Source of the DNA: Sphingomonas astaxanthinifaciens DSM 22298
GTDB taxonomy: Bacteria; Pseudomonadota; Alphaproteobacteria; Sphingomonadales; Sphingomonadaceae
DNA: 64,000 nt
NCBI RefSeq assembly: GCF_000711715.1
Contig: NZ_JONN01000001.1
Coordinates: 62,001 to 126,000, forward strand
Direction: 5' to 3'
Shown one piece after another: positions 26,330-35,165 of the stretch. The notes under the pieces are model-generated. The model searched no databases. It was given only the letters and a program-made list of their open reading frames with translations, and was not told the origin of the DNA. A program made the translations under genes and the position numbers. The stretch's first letter is position 1. Each line of letters opens with the position of its first letter.

Positions 26330-26336
26330 AACGGGA

Positions 26337-26367
26337 AGCGGGATCCCGGATTACCCGGGGTCCCGCT
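26337..26367. terminator. Bidirectional hairpin between convergent genes
   Basis: AGCGGGATCCCGG (26337-26349) and CCGGGGTCCCGCT (26355-26367) pair over 13 bp with a single T-G pair around ATTAC. It lies between the convergent NAD(P)-binding gene and rne. It has no long U-tract on either strand, so it may work with Rho or as a 3' stabilising stem. Confidence 0.65.
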
Positions 26368-26380
26368 CCTGTCACTCCGA

Positions 26381-28942
26381 TCAGCCGAAGGTCCGCGACC
26401 ACCAGCCCTTGCGGCTGCCGGTCGGCGCGGCGTCGCTCGGGGCCTCGACGGCCGCGACGGGCTCGGCCTCGGGCTGCGGCTCGGCCGCCGGCTCGGCCGC
26501 AATGGCGGCTTCCTCGGCGACCGGTTCGGCGACCGGCTCGACCTTCTTGGCGCGCGAGCGGCGCTTGGGCTTGGGCTTCTCCTCGGCGGCCAGAGCCTCC
26601 TCGGCGGGCGCTTCGGGCGCGGCTTCCTCGATCACAGGCGCGGGCGCGGCGGCCTCGGCGGCGGTATCGGCCTTGCGGGCGCGCGGGCGACGACGGGCCT
26701 TGGGCTTCTCCTCGGCCTCGACCTCGGCTTCGGGCTCCGCCTCGGTAGCAACCGGTGCGGGATCCTCGCTCGGGACCGGCTCGACCATCGGGGCCTCGCC
26801 GGCCTCGGGGGCGAGTTCGCCACCCTCGGCCTCGGTCTCGCCGTCACGATCGCGGCCACGACCCCGGCGGCGGCCACCGCGACGGCCGCGACGCTTGCGC
26901 TGCTCGTCGCTGTCGGCCTGGACCTCGCCGTCATTCTCGGGCTGCTCGTCGGCACCGTCCTCGTCGGTGTCGGAAGCCGATCCCTCCGGCTCGGCCTGGC
27001 CGTCCTCGGCGCCTTCACCATCGCGACGACGGTTGCGGCCACCGCGACGACGGCGACGGCGGCGGCGGCCGTTGCGGTCCTCGCCCTCGCCACGCTCACC
27101 GCGCTCCTCGCCTTCGTCCTCGTCCTCGGCGACCCCTTCCTCGAACTCCTCCTCGTCGATCTCGGGCTCATCCTCTTCGATTGGGCGGGGAGCGGGGGCG
27201 GCACGGACCGGCGCGACCGGGCGCGGCCCTGAGCTTTCGACCGCCATGCGGGCGCCTTCGAGGCTCGGATCGACCAGCACCTCGATGGTCACGCCGTAAC
27301 GCGCCTCGATGTCGGCCAGCTCGGCGCGCTTCTTGTTGAGGACATAGACGGCCGCCTCGGCGCCGGCGCGCAGGCACACCTTTTCGCCGCGGCCGCGGGC
27401 CGCTTCATCCTCGATCATGCGGAGCGCGCTGAGGCCCGCCGAGGCGGCGGTGCGCATCAGGCCGGTGCCGTCGCAGTGCGGGCAGGTCTTGGTCGAGGCC
27501 TCGAGCACGCCGGTGCGCAGGCGCTGGCGGCTCATCTCCATCAGGCCGAAGCTCGAGATGCGGCCGACCTGGATGCGCGCACGGTCGTTCTTGAGCGCCT
27601 CCTTCATCGCCTTCTCGACCTTCCGGACATGGCTGTTCTGCTCCATGTCGATGAAGTCGATGACGACGAGGCCGGCCATGTCACGCAGCCGCAGCTGGCG
27701 CGCGATCTCCTGCGCCGCCTCGAGGTTGGTCGCGTAGGCGGTCTGCTCGATATTGTGCTCGCGGGTCGAGCGGCCCGAGTTGATGTCGATCGAGACCAGG
27801 GCCTCGGTCGGATTGATGACGATGTAGCCGCCGCTCTTCAGCTGGACGAGCGGGTGGTACATGGCCGCCAGCTGGTCCTCGACGCCGTAGCGCTGGAACA
27901 GGGGAGTCGCCTCATTGTGCGACTGCACCTTCTTCACATGGCTCGGCATCAGCAGCTTCATGAAGCCGCGGGCGGCCTTGTAGCCGTCCTCGCCCTCGAC
28001 CAGCACCTCGTCGATGTCCTTGTGGTAGAGGTCGCGGATCGCGCGCTTCACGAGGTCGCTGTCGCGATAGATGAGCGCGGGGGCAGAGCTGGCGAGCGTC
28101 CTCTCTCGCACCTCGTCCCACAGCCGGGCGAGATAGTCGAAGTCGCGCTTGATCTCGACCTTGGTCCGCTCGAGGCCCGCGGTGCGGACGATGAGGCCCA
28201 TGGTCGAGGGGAGCTTCAGGTCGGAGATGATCGACTTCAGCCGCTTGCGGTCCGAGCCGTTCGAGATCTTCCGGCTGATGCCGCCGCCGTGCGACGTGTT
28301 GGGCATCAGCACGCAATAGCGGCCGGCGAGGCTGAGATAGGTGGTCAGCGCCGCGCCCTTGTTGCCGCGCTCTTCCTTGACGACCTGGACCAGCAGCACC
28401 TGGCGGCGCTGGATCACGTCCTGGATCTTGTAGCGACGGCGCAGATTGAGGCGCTTGCGGCGGACCTCGTCGGCGGCCTCGTCCTTGCGGTTGCGGCGGC
28501 CGCCACGGGGCGCGCGCTCGCCATCCTCAGGGTCACCCTGGCTGTCGGATTCGTCCTCGGGCTCCTCGGGACGGTCGTCGGTGCCGTCGTCCTCGTGGTG
28601 CGGGTCGAGCGGCTCGTCCTCGGCCTCGGCGCGCAGCCGTTCTTCCTCGGCGGCGTGCTCGGCCTCCTCGCGCAGCAGGGCTTCGCGATCGGCCTTCGGG
28701 ATCTGGTAATAATCGGGGTGGATTTCGCTGAAGGCGAGGAAGCCGTGGCGATTGCCGCCGTAATCGACGAACGCCGCCTGGAGCGACGGTTCGACGCGGG
28801 TCACCTTGGCGAGATAGATATTACCCTTGAGCTGCTTGTGCTCGGCGGACTCGAAGTCAAACTCCTCGATCCGGTTCCCCTGGACGACGGCGACCCGGGT
28901 CTCTTCCGGGTGGCGCGCGTCGATCAGCATGCGCGTGGTCAT
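26381..28942 (-). CDS. rne: Ribonuclease E
   Basis: RNase E is the endonuclease that starts mRNA decay and processes rRNA/tRNA; its C-terminal part scaffolds the degradosome. The 853-aa product begins MTTRMLIDARHPEETRVAVV, followed by an S1 domain from ~residue 38 (KGNIYLAKVTRVEPSLQAAFVDYG), interrupted by a ~90-residue acidic/arginine-rich insertion (~90-180) typical of alphaproteobacterial RNase E. The catalytic core has DINSGRSTREHNIEQTAYATNLEAA, VVIDFIDME (metal Asp) and the Zn-link CPHCDGTG. After ~residue 560 it is a disordered Glu/Arg/Ala region with RRRRRR patches, ending SRKGWWSRTFG, a probable PNPase-type anchor. Start ATG 28940-28942. Confidence 0.96.
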   Translation of the reverse strand: MTTRMLIDARHPEETRVAVVQGNRIEEFDFESAEHKQLKGNIYLAKVTRVEPSLQAAFVDYGGNRHGFLAFSEIHPDYYQIPKADREALLREEAEHAAEEERLRAEAEDEPLDPHHEDDGTDDRPEEPEDESDSQGDPEDGERAPRGGRRNRKDEAADEVRRKRLNLRRRYKIQDVIQRRQVLLVQVVKEERGNKGAALTTYLSLAGRYCVLMPNTSHGGGISRKISNGSDRKRLKSIISDLKLPSTMGLIVRTAGLERTKVEIKRDFDYLARLWDEVRERTLASSAPALIYRDSDLVKRAIRDLYHKDIDEVLVEGEDGYKAARGFMKLLMPSHVKKVQSHNEATPLFQRYGVEDQLAAMYHPLVQLKSGGYIVINPTEALVSIDINSGRSTREHNIEQTAYATNLEAAQEIARQLRLRDMAGLVVIDFIDMEQNSHVRKVEKAMKEALKNDRARIQVGRISSFGLMEMSRQRLRTGVLEASTKTCPHCDGTGLMRTAASAGLSALRMIEDEAARGRGEKVCLRAGAEAAVYVLNKKRAELADIEARYGVTIEVLVDPSLEGARMAVESSGPRPVAPVRAAPAPRPIEEDEPEIDEEEFEEGVAEDEDEGEERGERGEGEDRNGRRRRRRRRGGRNRRRDGEGAEDGQAEPEGSASDTDEDGADEQPENDGEVQADSDEQRKRRGRRGGRRRGRGRDRDGETEAEGGELAPEAGEAPMVEPVPSEDPAPVATEAEPEAEVEAEEKPKARRRPRARKADTAAEAAAPAPVIEEAAPEAPAEEALAAEEKPKPKRRSRAKKVEPVAEPVAEEAAIAAEPAAEPQPEAEPVAAVEAPSDAAPTGSRKGWWSRTFG

Positions 28943-29293
28943 TGAATAGTCTCCGGGCGCGCGCCCTGAACAGGGTCAGGCGGCGCGCGCGATTTACGGC
29001 CATGGCGGGCGCTTTCGGGCCCGCCGGAATGGCAATGAGATGGGGTGCGTCTGCTGCCTCGGGTTCCCCGGCGGCGATCGCCGGCAAACGCGCGTCGCTG
29101 CTCAGTTCAGCAGGCTCAACGTGCGCGTTCTTGAACTTCATGGATCAGCATCAACCTGTACGACGCCAAGGGTTCGGCCCTGTCACCAAGCCCCCGGCCT
29201 TGTCCCGCCATTGGCTCGAGCAAGCGAGCTGGCGGACAGTGCGTTCGTAGCAGCCTCCTTGCCGCCAAGCAACGGCACGCTAGGGTCGCGCCC
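28943..29293. other. Divergent regulatory region between rne and the amidase gene
   Basis: A 351-nt gap with no convincing gene. On the rne side it contains a stable stem GGCGGGC-GCTTTCG-GGCCCGCC (29003-29024) in what should be the rne 5' leader; in E. coli the rne leader has hairpins that let RNase E autoregulate. An imperfect repeat of GGCGCGCGC and GCGCGCGCC flanks 28955-28990. Promoters for both genes must lie here, but I see no clear -35/-10 pair. Confidence 0.4.
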
Positions 29294-30172
29294 ATGGCCC
29301 CCCGAACCCGTGCACGACTGGCGATCATCGCCACTGCGATCCTGCTGCTGGCGGGGGCCGGCTGGCTGGTCCTCGGCCGCGCCCAAGGCGGCGCGACGCT
29401 GGGCCGGGCGGTGGCCGGCGAAGCGCGCGAGGGTGGGCTCAGCCTCGCCCTCAGCCCGGCGGTCGCCAATGTCCGCGTCATCGAGGCGCGGGTCCCCGGC
29501 CGCCCGCTGGTGGTGATCGATCCCGGCCATGGCGGACGCGATCCTGGCGCCCCGGGCGCGAGCGGCCGCGCGATCGAGAAGGATGTGACCCTCGTTCTCG
29601 CCCGCGACCTGCGCGACGAGCTGGCGCGGGGTGGGCGGGTCAGGATCGCGCTGACCCGCGACGGCGACGCGACGCTGACGCTCGAGGACCGGGCGGCGAT
29701 CGCCCGCCGGCTCGGCGCCGATTTGTTTCTCGCCATCCACGCCGACAGCGCGCCCAATGCCAATGCGCGCGGCGCGACCTTCTATTCGCTTTCCGAAGTG
29801 GCGAGCGACGGCGACGCCGCCTTGCTTGCCGCGCGCCAGAACGGCGAGGAAGCGGTCGCGACCGAAGCCGACGGGAGTGTCCGAGCACTGCTCGCCGACC
29901 TCGCCACGCGCGACGAGATGGCGGCCTCGGCCGATTTCGCGGTCCGGCTGCTGCGCGAAGCCAAGGGGGTCGTGCCGCTCCGTCCCGAGCCGCACCGCTT
30001 CGCTGCCTTCAGGGTGCTTCGCCGGTCCGACGCGCCGGCCGTGCTGTTCGAGGCGGGCTATATGAGCAATTCGGAGGACGAGGCGATGCTTCTCGATCCC
30101 GCCCAGCGCCAGCGGATCGTCAAGGCGCTGGCCCGCGCCATCGAGGCGCAGGCGGCGGTTTCGGTCCGTTGA
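29294..30172 (+). CDS. N-acetylmuramoyl-L-alanine amidase (Amidase_3, AmiC-like)
   Basis: A 292-aa zinc amidase that cleaves the MurNAc-L-Ala bond in the periplasm, typically for daughter-cell separation. The N-terminus has a signal anchor (IIATAILLLAGAGWLVLG). The catalytic domain starts RPLVVIDPGHGGRDPGAPG (Zn His), AIEKDVTLVLARDLRD (Zn Glu), LFLAIHADSAPNANARGATFY (Zn His) and ends VLFEAGYMSNSEDEAML (catalytic Glu). No AMIN domain is seen. The gene is followed 58 nt later by the PBP1A gene, so a peptidoglycan-remodelling pair is likely. Confidence 0.93.
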   Translation: MAPRTRARLAIIATAILLLAGAGWLVLGRAQGGATLGRAVAGEAREGGLSLALSPAVANVRVIEARVPGRPLVVIDPGHGGRDPGAPGASGRAIEKDVTLVLARDLRDELARGGRVRIALTRDGDATLTLEDRAAIARRLGADLFLAIHADSAPNANARGATFYSLSEVASDGDAALLAARQNGEEAVATEADGSVRALLADLATRDEMAASADFAVRLLREAKGVVPLRPEPHRFAAFRVLRRSDAPAVLFEAGYMSNSEDEAMLLDPAQRQRIVKALARAIEAQAAVSVR

Positions 30173-30230
30173 TCGCAGCCGTGCATTCAGCGCCTTTCCC
30201 CCGCTAGCCCAAGCGAGTAGAGCCGCGAGC

Positions 30231-32813
30231 ATGGACGCCGTTGCGACCCCGTCTTCTCCCGCCTGGCTGGACCGTCACCACCGCGCCGCGGACCGCCTCC
30301 GCACGGCTTGGGCCGAGCGCAAGTGGCTGCGCATCGCCGGCTGGGGGGTGCTCGGTCTCTACGGGCTGTTCATCCTCGTCTGGCTGTTCTTCGCCGCCGG
30401 CCTGCCCTCGAGCGAGAAGCTGCTGGCCTACCAGCCGCCGCTGCCGACCAGCATCCGCGGCTATGACGGCCAGCCGGTCGGCACCTTCGCCCGCGAGCGC
30501 CGGGTCGAGCTCGCCTATGACGAATATCCGCCGATGGTGGTGGAGGCCTTCATCTCGGCCGAGGACAAGACCTTCTTCACCCACGGCGGGATCGACTATC
30601 CGGGTCTCGTCGGCGCGGTCGGCGACTTCGCGCTCAAGAAGGCGACCGGCGGCGCCCGCGCGCGCGGCGGCTCGACCATCACCCAGCAGGTGGCGAAGGC
30701 GCTGCTTCAGGATTCGAGCTACAACGTCACCCGCAAGATCCGCGAGGCGATCCTCGCCTTCCGGCTCGAGAACGTCCTGACCAAGCAGCAGATCCTCGAA
30801 CTCTACCTCAACCAGATCTTCCTCGGCCGGAACGCTTATGGCGTGCAGGCCGCGGCGCGCGCCTATTTCGACAAGGACGTCGCCGATCTGACGCTGCCCG
30901 AGGCCGCCTATCTCGCGGTGCTGCCCAAGGCGCCGTCCAACTACGACCCCGTACGCGCGACCGAGAAGGCGCTGGCCCGCCGCAACTACGTGCTGCGCGA
31001 GATGGCCAATAACGGCTACATCACCCCGGCGCAGCGCGACGCCGCGGCGGCGACCCCGCTCGGGACCATCCGCTATGGCTCCAATGCCAAATTCCGCGAG
31101 GTCGGCGGCTATTTCACCGAGGAGGTCCGGCGCGAGCTCCTCAAGAAATATGGCGAGGACGCCAAGGCCGGCCCGAACAGCGTCTATGCCGGGGGCCTGT
31201 GGGTCCGGACCTCGATGAACCCGGTGATGCAGGACGCCGCCGCCGAGGCGCTGCGCGAGGGCCTCGCCCGGTTCGACGGGGGCCGCGGCTGGCGCGACAC
31301 CGGGCTCAGCGTCGACATCGCCGGCGACTGGCGCGCGGCGCTCGACCGGGCGCCGCTCGGCACCGGTTTCCCCGACTGGCGCAAGGCCGTCGTTCTCGAC
31401 AAGGGCGCCTTCTCGGCGCGGATCGGGTTCACCGACGGCTCGAGCGGCGACCTGCCCGCCGGCAATGCCGTCATGCCCAAGCGCGGCGGCGGCGGCAGCG
31501 CCTGGTCGAACCTGCGCGAGGGCATGGTCATCATCGTCAAGAACGTCGGCGGCTCGACCTATGCGATCCGCTCGATCCCCGAGATTGGCGGCGGGTTCAT
31601 CGCCGAGGAGGTCCGCACCGGCCGCGTCCTCGCGATGCAGGGCGGGTTCGACAATATCGGCGCGAGCTACAATCGCGCGACCCAGGCGCTCCGCCAGCCC
31701 GGTTCGACCTTCAAGCCGATCGTCTATTACACCGCCTTCGCCAACGGCATGACGCCGGCGAGCATCATCGACGACGCGCCCTTCTGCGTCTGGCAGGGCG
31801 CGGGCCTTGGCAACAAGTGCTTCAAGAATTTCGACGCGGGCTATGCGGGTCCCAAGACCCTGCGCTGGGGCGTCGAGCAGTCGCGCAACCTCATGACGCT
31901 GCGCGCCGCTTCCCAGACCGGCATGGCCAAGGTCACCGACACCGCGCGCCGCCTCGGCGTCGGCGACTATCCCAATTATCTGTCGATCTCGCTCGGCGCG
32001 GGCGAGACCACGGTGATGAAGCTCACCAATGCCTACGCGATCCTCGCCAATCACGGCCGCGCGCTGACCCCGACGCTGATCGACTATGTCCAGGACCGCG
32101 ACGGCAAGGTCATCTTCCGCACCGACAATCGCTGCGCGGTGATGGAAGGGCGCTGCAACGCGCCCGACTGGGACGGCGGGGCGATGCCGCGGCCGCCGAG
32201 CCGGAGCCGCCAGATCCTCGATCCGCAGGCGGCCTTCCAGATGGTCCACGTGATGACCGGCGTGATCGAGCGCGGCACCGCGACCGTGCTCCGTGACCTC
32301 AACCGGCCGCTGTTCGGCAAGACCGGCACCACCAATGGTCCGACCAACGTCTGGTTCATCGGCGGCACCCCCGATGTCGTCGCCGGCACCTATCTCGGCT
32401 ACGACCAGCCGCGCTCGATGGGCGGCGCGGCGCAAGGCGGCCGGATCGCCGCGCCGATCTTCAAGCAATGGGCGCAGACCGCGTTCAAGGACGTGCCGCC
32501 GACACCCTTCGTCGCCCCCGACGGAATCCGCATGGTCCGGATCGACCGGGTCACCGGGCGGCGCGTGTTCGGCACCTTCCCGGTCCGCGAGGATCCCAAG
32601 TCGGCGGTCATCTGGGAAGCCTTCAAGCCCGAGACCGAGCCCCGGCGCACCTATCGCCCGGGCGGCGGGGCCGACACCCAGCTTGCCGCCGATACGCCGC
32701 AGCAGCGCGCCCGCGCCGCGGCACCCAAGGCCCGCGCCACCGCTGCGCCCAAGCCGCAGGCGCCCAAGCCGCAGCCCGACGACTTCTTGGCAAAGCAGGG
32801 CGGCATCTATTAG
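30231..32813 (+). CDS. mrcA: Penicillin-binding protein 1A (bifunctional)
   Basis: A class A PBP: glycosyltransferase plus transpeptidase, building peptidoglycan in the periplasm. The 860-aa product has a cytoplasmic N-terminus and one membrane helix (~37-57). The GT51 domain has EDKTFF (111-116), GGSTITQQ (146-153), RKIREAILAFRLE and ILELYLNQIFLG. An OB-like insert follows (~315-430). The transpeptidase motifs are GSTFKPIVYYTAFANG, SRN in EQSRNLMTLR and KTGTTNG. The C-terminal ~60 residues are a disordered Ala/Pro/Lys tail. ATG 30231; a GAGC purine stretch precedes it. Confidence 0.96.
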   Translation: MDAVATPSSPAWLDRHHRAADRLRTAWAERKWLRIAGWGVLGLYGLFILVWLFFAAGLPSSEKLLAYQPPLPTSIRGYDGQPVGTFARERRVELAYDEYPPMVVEAFISAEDKTFFTHGGIDYPGLVGAVGDFALKKATGGARARGGSTITQQVAKALLQDSSYNVTRKIREAILAFRLENVLTKQQILELYLNQIFLGRNAYGVQAAARAYFDKDVADLTLPEAAYLAVLPKAPSNYDPVRATEKALARRNYVLREMANNGYITPAQRDAAAATPLGTIRYGSNAKFREVGGYFTEEVRRELLKKYGEDAKAGPNSVYAGGLWVRTSMNPVMQDAAAEALREGLARFDGGRGWRDTGLSVDIAGDWRAALDRAPLGTGFPDWRKAVVLDKGAFSARIGFTDGSSGDLPAGNAVMPKRGGGGSAWSNLREGMVIIVKNVGGSTYAIRSIPEIGGGFIAEEVRTGRVLAMQGGFDNIGASYNRATQALRQPGSTFKPIVYYTAFANGMTPASIIDDAPFCVWQGAGLGNKCFKNFDAGYAGPKTLRWGVEQSRNLMTLRAASQTGMAKVTDTARRLGVGDYPNYLSISLGAGETTVMKLTNAYAILANHGRALTPTLIDYVQDRDGKVIFRTDNRCAVMEGRCNAPDWDGGAMPRPPSRSRQILDPQAAFQMVHVMTGVIERGTATVLRDLNRPLFGKTGTTNGPTNVWFIGGTPDVVAGTYLGYDQPRSMGGAAQGGRIAAPIFKQWAQTAFKDVPPTPFVAPDGIRMVRIDRVTGRRVFGTFPVREDPKSAVIWEAFKPETEPRRTYRPGGGADTQLAADTPQQRARAAAPKARATAAPKPQAPKPQPDDFLAKQGGIY

Positions 32814-32865
32814 GAGCCGCGGGCCCGCTCGGCTCGAACGGTTCTGATCATCAAGGAAATGCACG

Positions 32866-33993
32866 ATGCGCGCCGAAGCGCAGGCCCATATCGACCAGGT
32901 CAATGCCGCCACCGCGCTTCTCCGCCGGTTCCTCGACTGGGACCGCGCGCTCAAGCGGCTCGAGGAACTGAACGGCAAGGTCGAGGACCCGACCCTGTGG
33001 GACGACCCCAAGGCCGCGCAGGAAGTGATGCGTGAGCGCCGCCGGCTCGAAGAGGCGATCGCGGCCACCCGCAAGCTCGAGACCGAACTCGCCGACACGG
33101 TCGAGCTGATCGAGATGGCCGAGGCGGAGGGGGACGAGACCCTCGTCGACGACGGGGTCACTGCGCTCGCCGACCTCGCGACCCGCGCCGAACGCGACAA
33201 GGTCGCCGCGCTGCTGGCGGGCGAGGCCGACGCCAACAACAGCTATGTCGAGGTCAACAGCGGCGCCGGCGGGACCGAAAGCCAGGACTGGGCCGGCATG
33301 CTCCAGCGCATGTACAGCCGCTGGGCCGAGCGCCACGGCATGAAGGTCGAGCTAGTCGACTTCCACGCCGGCGAACAGGCCGGGATCAAGTCGGCGACCC
33401 TGCTGATCAAGGGCGAGAATGCCTATGGCAATCTGAAGGTCGAAAGCGGGGTTCACCGCCTCGTCCGGATCAGCCCCTACGACAGCAGCGCGCGCCGCCA
33501 CACCAGCTTCGCTAGCGTCTGGGTCTATCCCGAAGTCGACGACGACATCGACATCGAGATCAACGAGAGCGAGCTTCGCATCGACACCTATCGTGCGAGC
33601 GGCGCGGGCGGACAGCACGTCAACACCACCGACAGCGCAGTCCGGATCACCCACATCCCGACCAACATCGTCGTCCAGTGCCAGAACCAGCGGTCGCAGC
33701 ACAAGAACAAGGCCGAGGCGATGAAGCAGCTCAAGGCGCGCCTCTACGAGGTCGAGCTTCAGAAGCGCGAGGCCGAGGCCAATGCCAGCGCCGCCGCAAA
33801 GACCGACATCGGCTGGGGCCACCAGATCCGTTCCTACGTCCTCCAGCCTTACCAGCTGGTCAAGGACCTGCGCACCGGAGTCACCTCGACCGCGCCGGGC
33901 GACGTCCTCGACGGCGACCTCGACCGCTTCATGGCCGCGGCGCTCAGCCAGCGCGTGACCGGCGAGAAGGTCGACGTGGAGGACGTGGACTGA
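32866..33993 (+). CDS. prfB: Peptide chain release factor 2 (no programmed frameshift)
   Basis: RF2 reads UGA and UAA stop codons in the ribosomal A site. The 375-aa product aligns along its whole length with E. coli RF2 ([71 protein letters not shown]). The catalytic GGQ is at 248-250. The stop-reading tripeptide is S203-P-Y205 rather than E. coli SPF, as I recall is usual in alphaproteobacteria. The E. coli in-frame UGA with +1 frameshift would fall at RFL-DWD, where the reading frame is continuous (cgg ttc ctc gac tgg), so that autoregulation is absent. ATG 32866; AAGGAAATG upstream supplies the ribosome binding site. Confidence 0.97.
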   Translation: MRAEAQAHIDQVNAATALLRRFLDWDRALKRLEELNGKVEDPTLWDDPKAAQEVMRERRRLEEAIAATRKLETELADTVELIEMAEAEGDETLVDDGVTALADLATRAERDKVAALLAGEADANNSYVEVNSGAGGTESQDWAGMLQRMYSRWAERHGMKVELVDFHAGEQAGIKSATLLIKGENAYGNLKVESGVHRLVRISPYDSSARRHTSFASVWVYPEVDDDIDIEINESELRIDTYRASGAGGQHVNTTDSAVRITHIPTNIVVQCQNQRSQHKNKAEAMKQLKARLYEVELQKREAEANASAAAKTDIGWGHQIRSYVLQPYQLVKDLRTGVTSTAPGDVLDGDLDRFMAAALSQRVTGEKVDVEDVD

Positions 33994-33995
33994 TC

Positions 33996-34751
33996 ATGTC
34001 CCTGTGCACCGTTCGTCCTGAGCGGAGTGCGAAGCACGCAGTCGAAGGACGCCCTTCGACTGCGCTCAGGGCGAGCGTGCTTGGTGGCCTGCTGGCCCTC
34101 ACCGCCTGCCATTCCCAGCAACAGGCCGCCACCTTCCCCGCCGCCGGCCGTGACGTCGCGCCGATCGTCTCCGACGCCTTCTCGACCGAGGACGCCCGCG
34201 ACCGGGTCGGCGAGTTCGAGGCGGTGGTCGCCGCCGCCGAGGTCAAGCGCGGCATGTCGGTCGCCGACATCGGGGCGGGGGAGGGTTATTATACCGTCCG
34301 CCTGTCGCCGCTGGTCGGGCCGCAGGGCCGGGTGCTTGCGCAGGATATCGTCCCCGAGGTCCGCGACCGGCTGGCCGAGCGCGTCCAGCGCGAGCGGCTC
34401 GACAATGTCGCGGTGCGGCTTGGCGAGCCCGCCGATCCCCGGCTGCCCCCGGCGAGCTTCGACCGCATCTTCCTCGTCCACATGTACCACGAGGTCACCG
34501 ACCCTTACGCCTTCCTCTGGCACCTGTCGGGCGGGCTCAAGCCCGGCGGCGAGGTGATCGTGGTCGACGCCGACCGCGAGGTGAAGCGCCACGGGATCCC
34601 GCCCGCCCAGCTCGAATGCGAGTTCGGGAGCATCGGCCTCAAGCTCGAACGGTTCGAGCGCCTGCCCGGCGGCGACAGCTTCCTTGCCGCCTTCAAGGCC
34701 GCCGGCCCGCGTCCCGCGCCGGCCGCGCTCAAGCCCTGCACCAAGCCATGA
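33996..34751 (+). CDS. SAM-dependent methyltransferase lipoprotein with palindrome in its signal region
   Basis: A 251-aa protein whose body is a class I methyltransferase: VKRGMSVADIGAGEGYYTVRLS (motif I), RVLAQDIVPEVRDRLAERV, FDRIFLVHMYHEVTDPYAFLW and LKPGGEVIVVDADRE. The N-terminus contains VLGGLLALTACHSQQQA, a lipobox L-T-A-C. Before it stands VRPERSAKHAVEGRPSTALR, the translation of palindromic repeat B3, so the signal peptide is MSLCT + repeat + hydrophobic core. An in-frame GTG at 34077 could restart just after the repeat but would leave no basic n-region. Similar exported methyltransferases of unknown substrate occur in proteobacteria. It ends in an ATGA overlap with csaA. Confidence 0.8.
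   Translation: MSLCTVRPERSAKHAVEGRPSTALRASVLGGLLALTACHSQQQAATFPAAGRDVAPIVSDAFSTEDARDRVGEFEAVVAAAEVKRGMSVADIGAGEGYYTVRLSPLVGPQGRVLAQDIVPEVRDRLAERVQRERLDNVAVRLGEPADPRLPPASFDRIFLVHMYHEVTDPYAFLWHLSGGLKPGGEVIVVDADREVKRHGIPPAQLECEFGSIGLKLERFERLPGGDSFLAAFKAAGPRPAPAALKPCTKP
34011..34076. repeat. Palindromic repeat family B, copy B3, inside a lipoprotein gene
   Basis: The left arm is GTTCGTCCTGAGCG, a 15-nt interruption (GAGTGCGAAGCACGC), then AGTCGAAGGAC; the right arm is GCCCTTCGACTGCGCTCAGG followed by GCGAGC. Without the interruption the arms would pair over about 24 bp. Length is 66 nt, a multiple of three, so the reading frame is kept. Confidence 0.85.
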
Positions 34752-35083
34752 CCATCGCCTTCGACGACTTCCTCGCGGTCGAGATCCACGCCGGCACCGT
34801 CATCGCCGCCGAGCCCTTTCCCGAGGCCCGCAAGCCCGCCTTCAAGCTGACCATCGACTTCGGGCCGGCCATCGGCATCCGCCGCAGCTCGGCCCAGATC
34901 ACCGCGCTCTACACGCCCGAAGCGCTCGTCGGCCGGCAGGTGATTGCCGTCACCAACTTCCCGCCGCGTCAGATCGGGCCGTTCATGAGCGAAGTGCTGG
35001 TGCTGGGTCTGAGCGACGCCGAAGGCCGCATCTCGCTCCTCGCCCCCGACCACCCGGTCCCCGACGGGGCGCGGATGCATTGA
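34748..35083 (+). CDS. csaA: CsaA-like tRNA-binding/export chaperone domain protein
   Basis: A 111-aa single OB-fold protein of the CsaA/EMAP-II/Arc1p type. Motifs: FDDFLAVEIHAGTVIAAEPFPEARKPAFKLTIDFG, then RRSSAQIT, LVGRQVIAVTNFPPRQIGPFMSEVLVLG and a C-terminal DHPVPDGARMH. In Bacillus, CsaA is a chaperone linked to protein export; the same domain binds tRNA in other proteins. ATG 34748 overlaps the preceding stop by 4 nt. An 80-nt gap to sppA holds no other gene. Confidence 0.9.
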   Translation: MTIAFDDFLAVEIHAGTVIAAEPFPEARKPAFKLTIDFGPAIGIRRSSAQITALYTPEALVGRQVIAVTNFPPRQIGPFMSEVLVLGLSDAEGRISLLAPDHPVPDGARMH

Positions 35084-35165
35084 GCCCGCTGGTCGAACAG
35101 CCGCTTCCCCTCGTCCCCGCGCTCCCCTATCTCGCGGAGGCAATTCACGAGGACGATGGACGACC

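Noticed and set aside
27476..28945. 489-codon plus-strand frame over rne
   Set aside because: It is antisense to conserved RNase E sequence, with Leu/Asp/Val-rich low-complexity translation and no family match.
32920..32960. Programmed frameshift site in prfB
   Set aside because: No in-frame UGA and no slippery CUU UGA; the frame is continuous.
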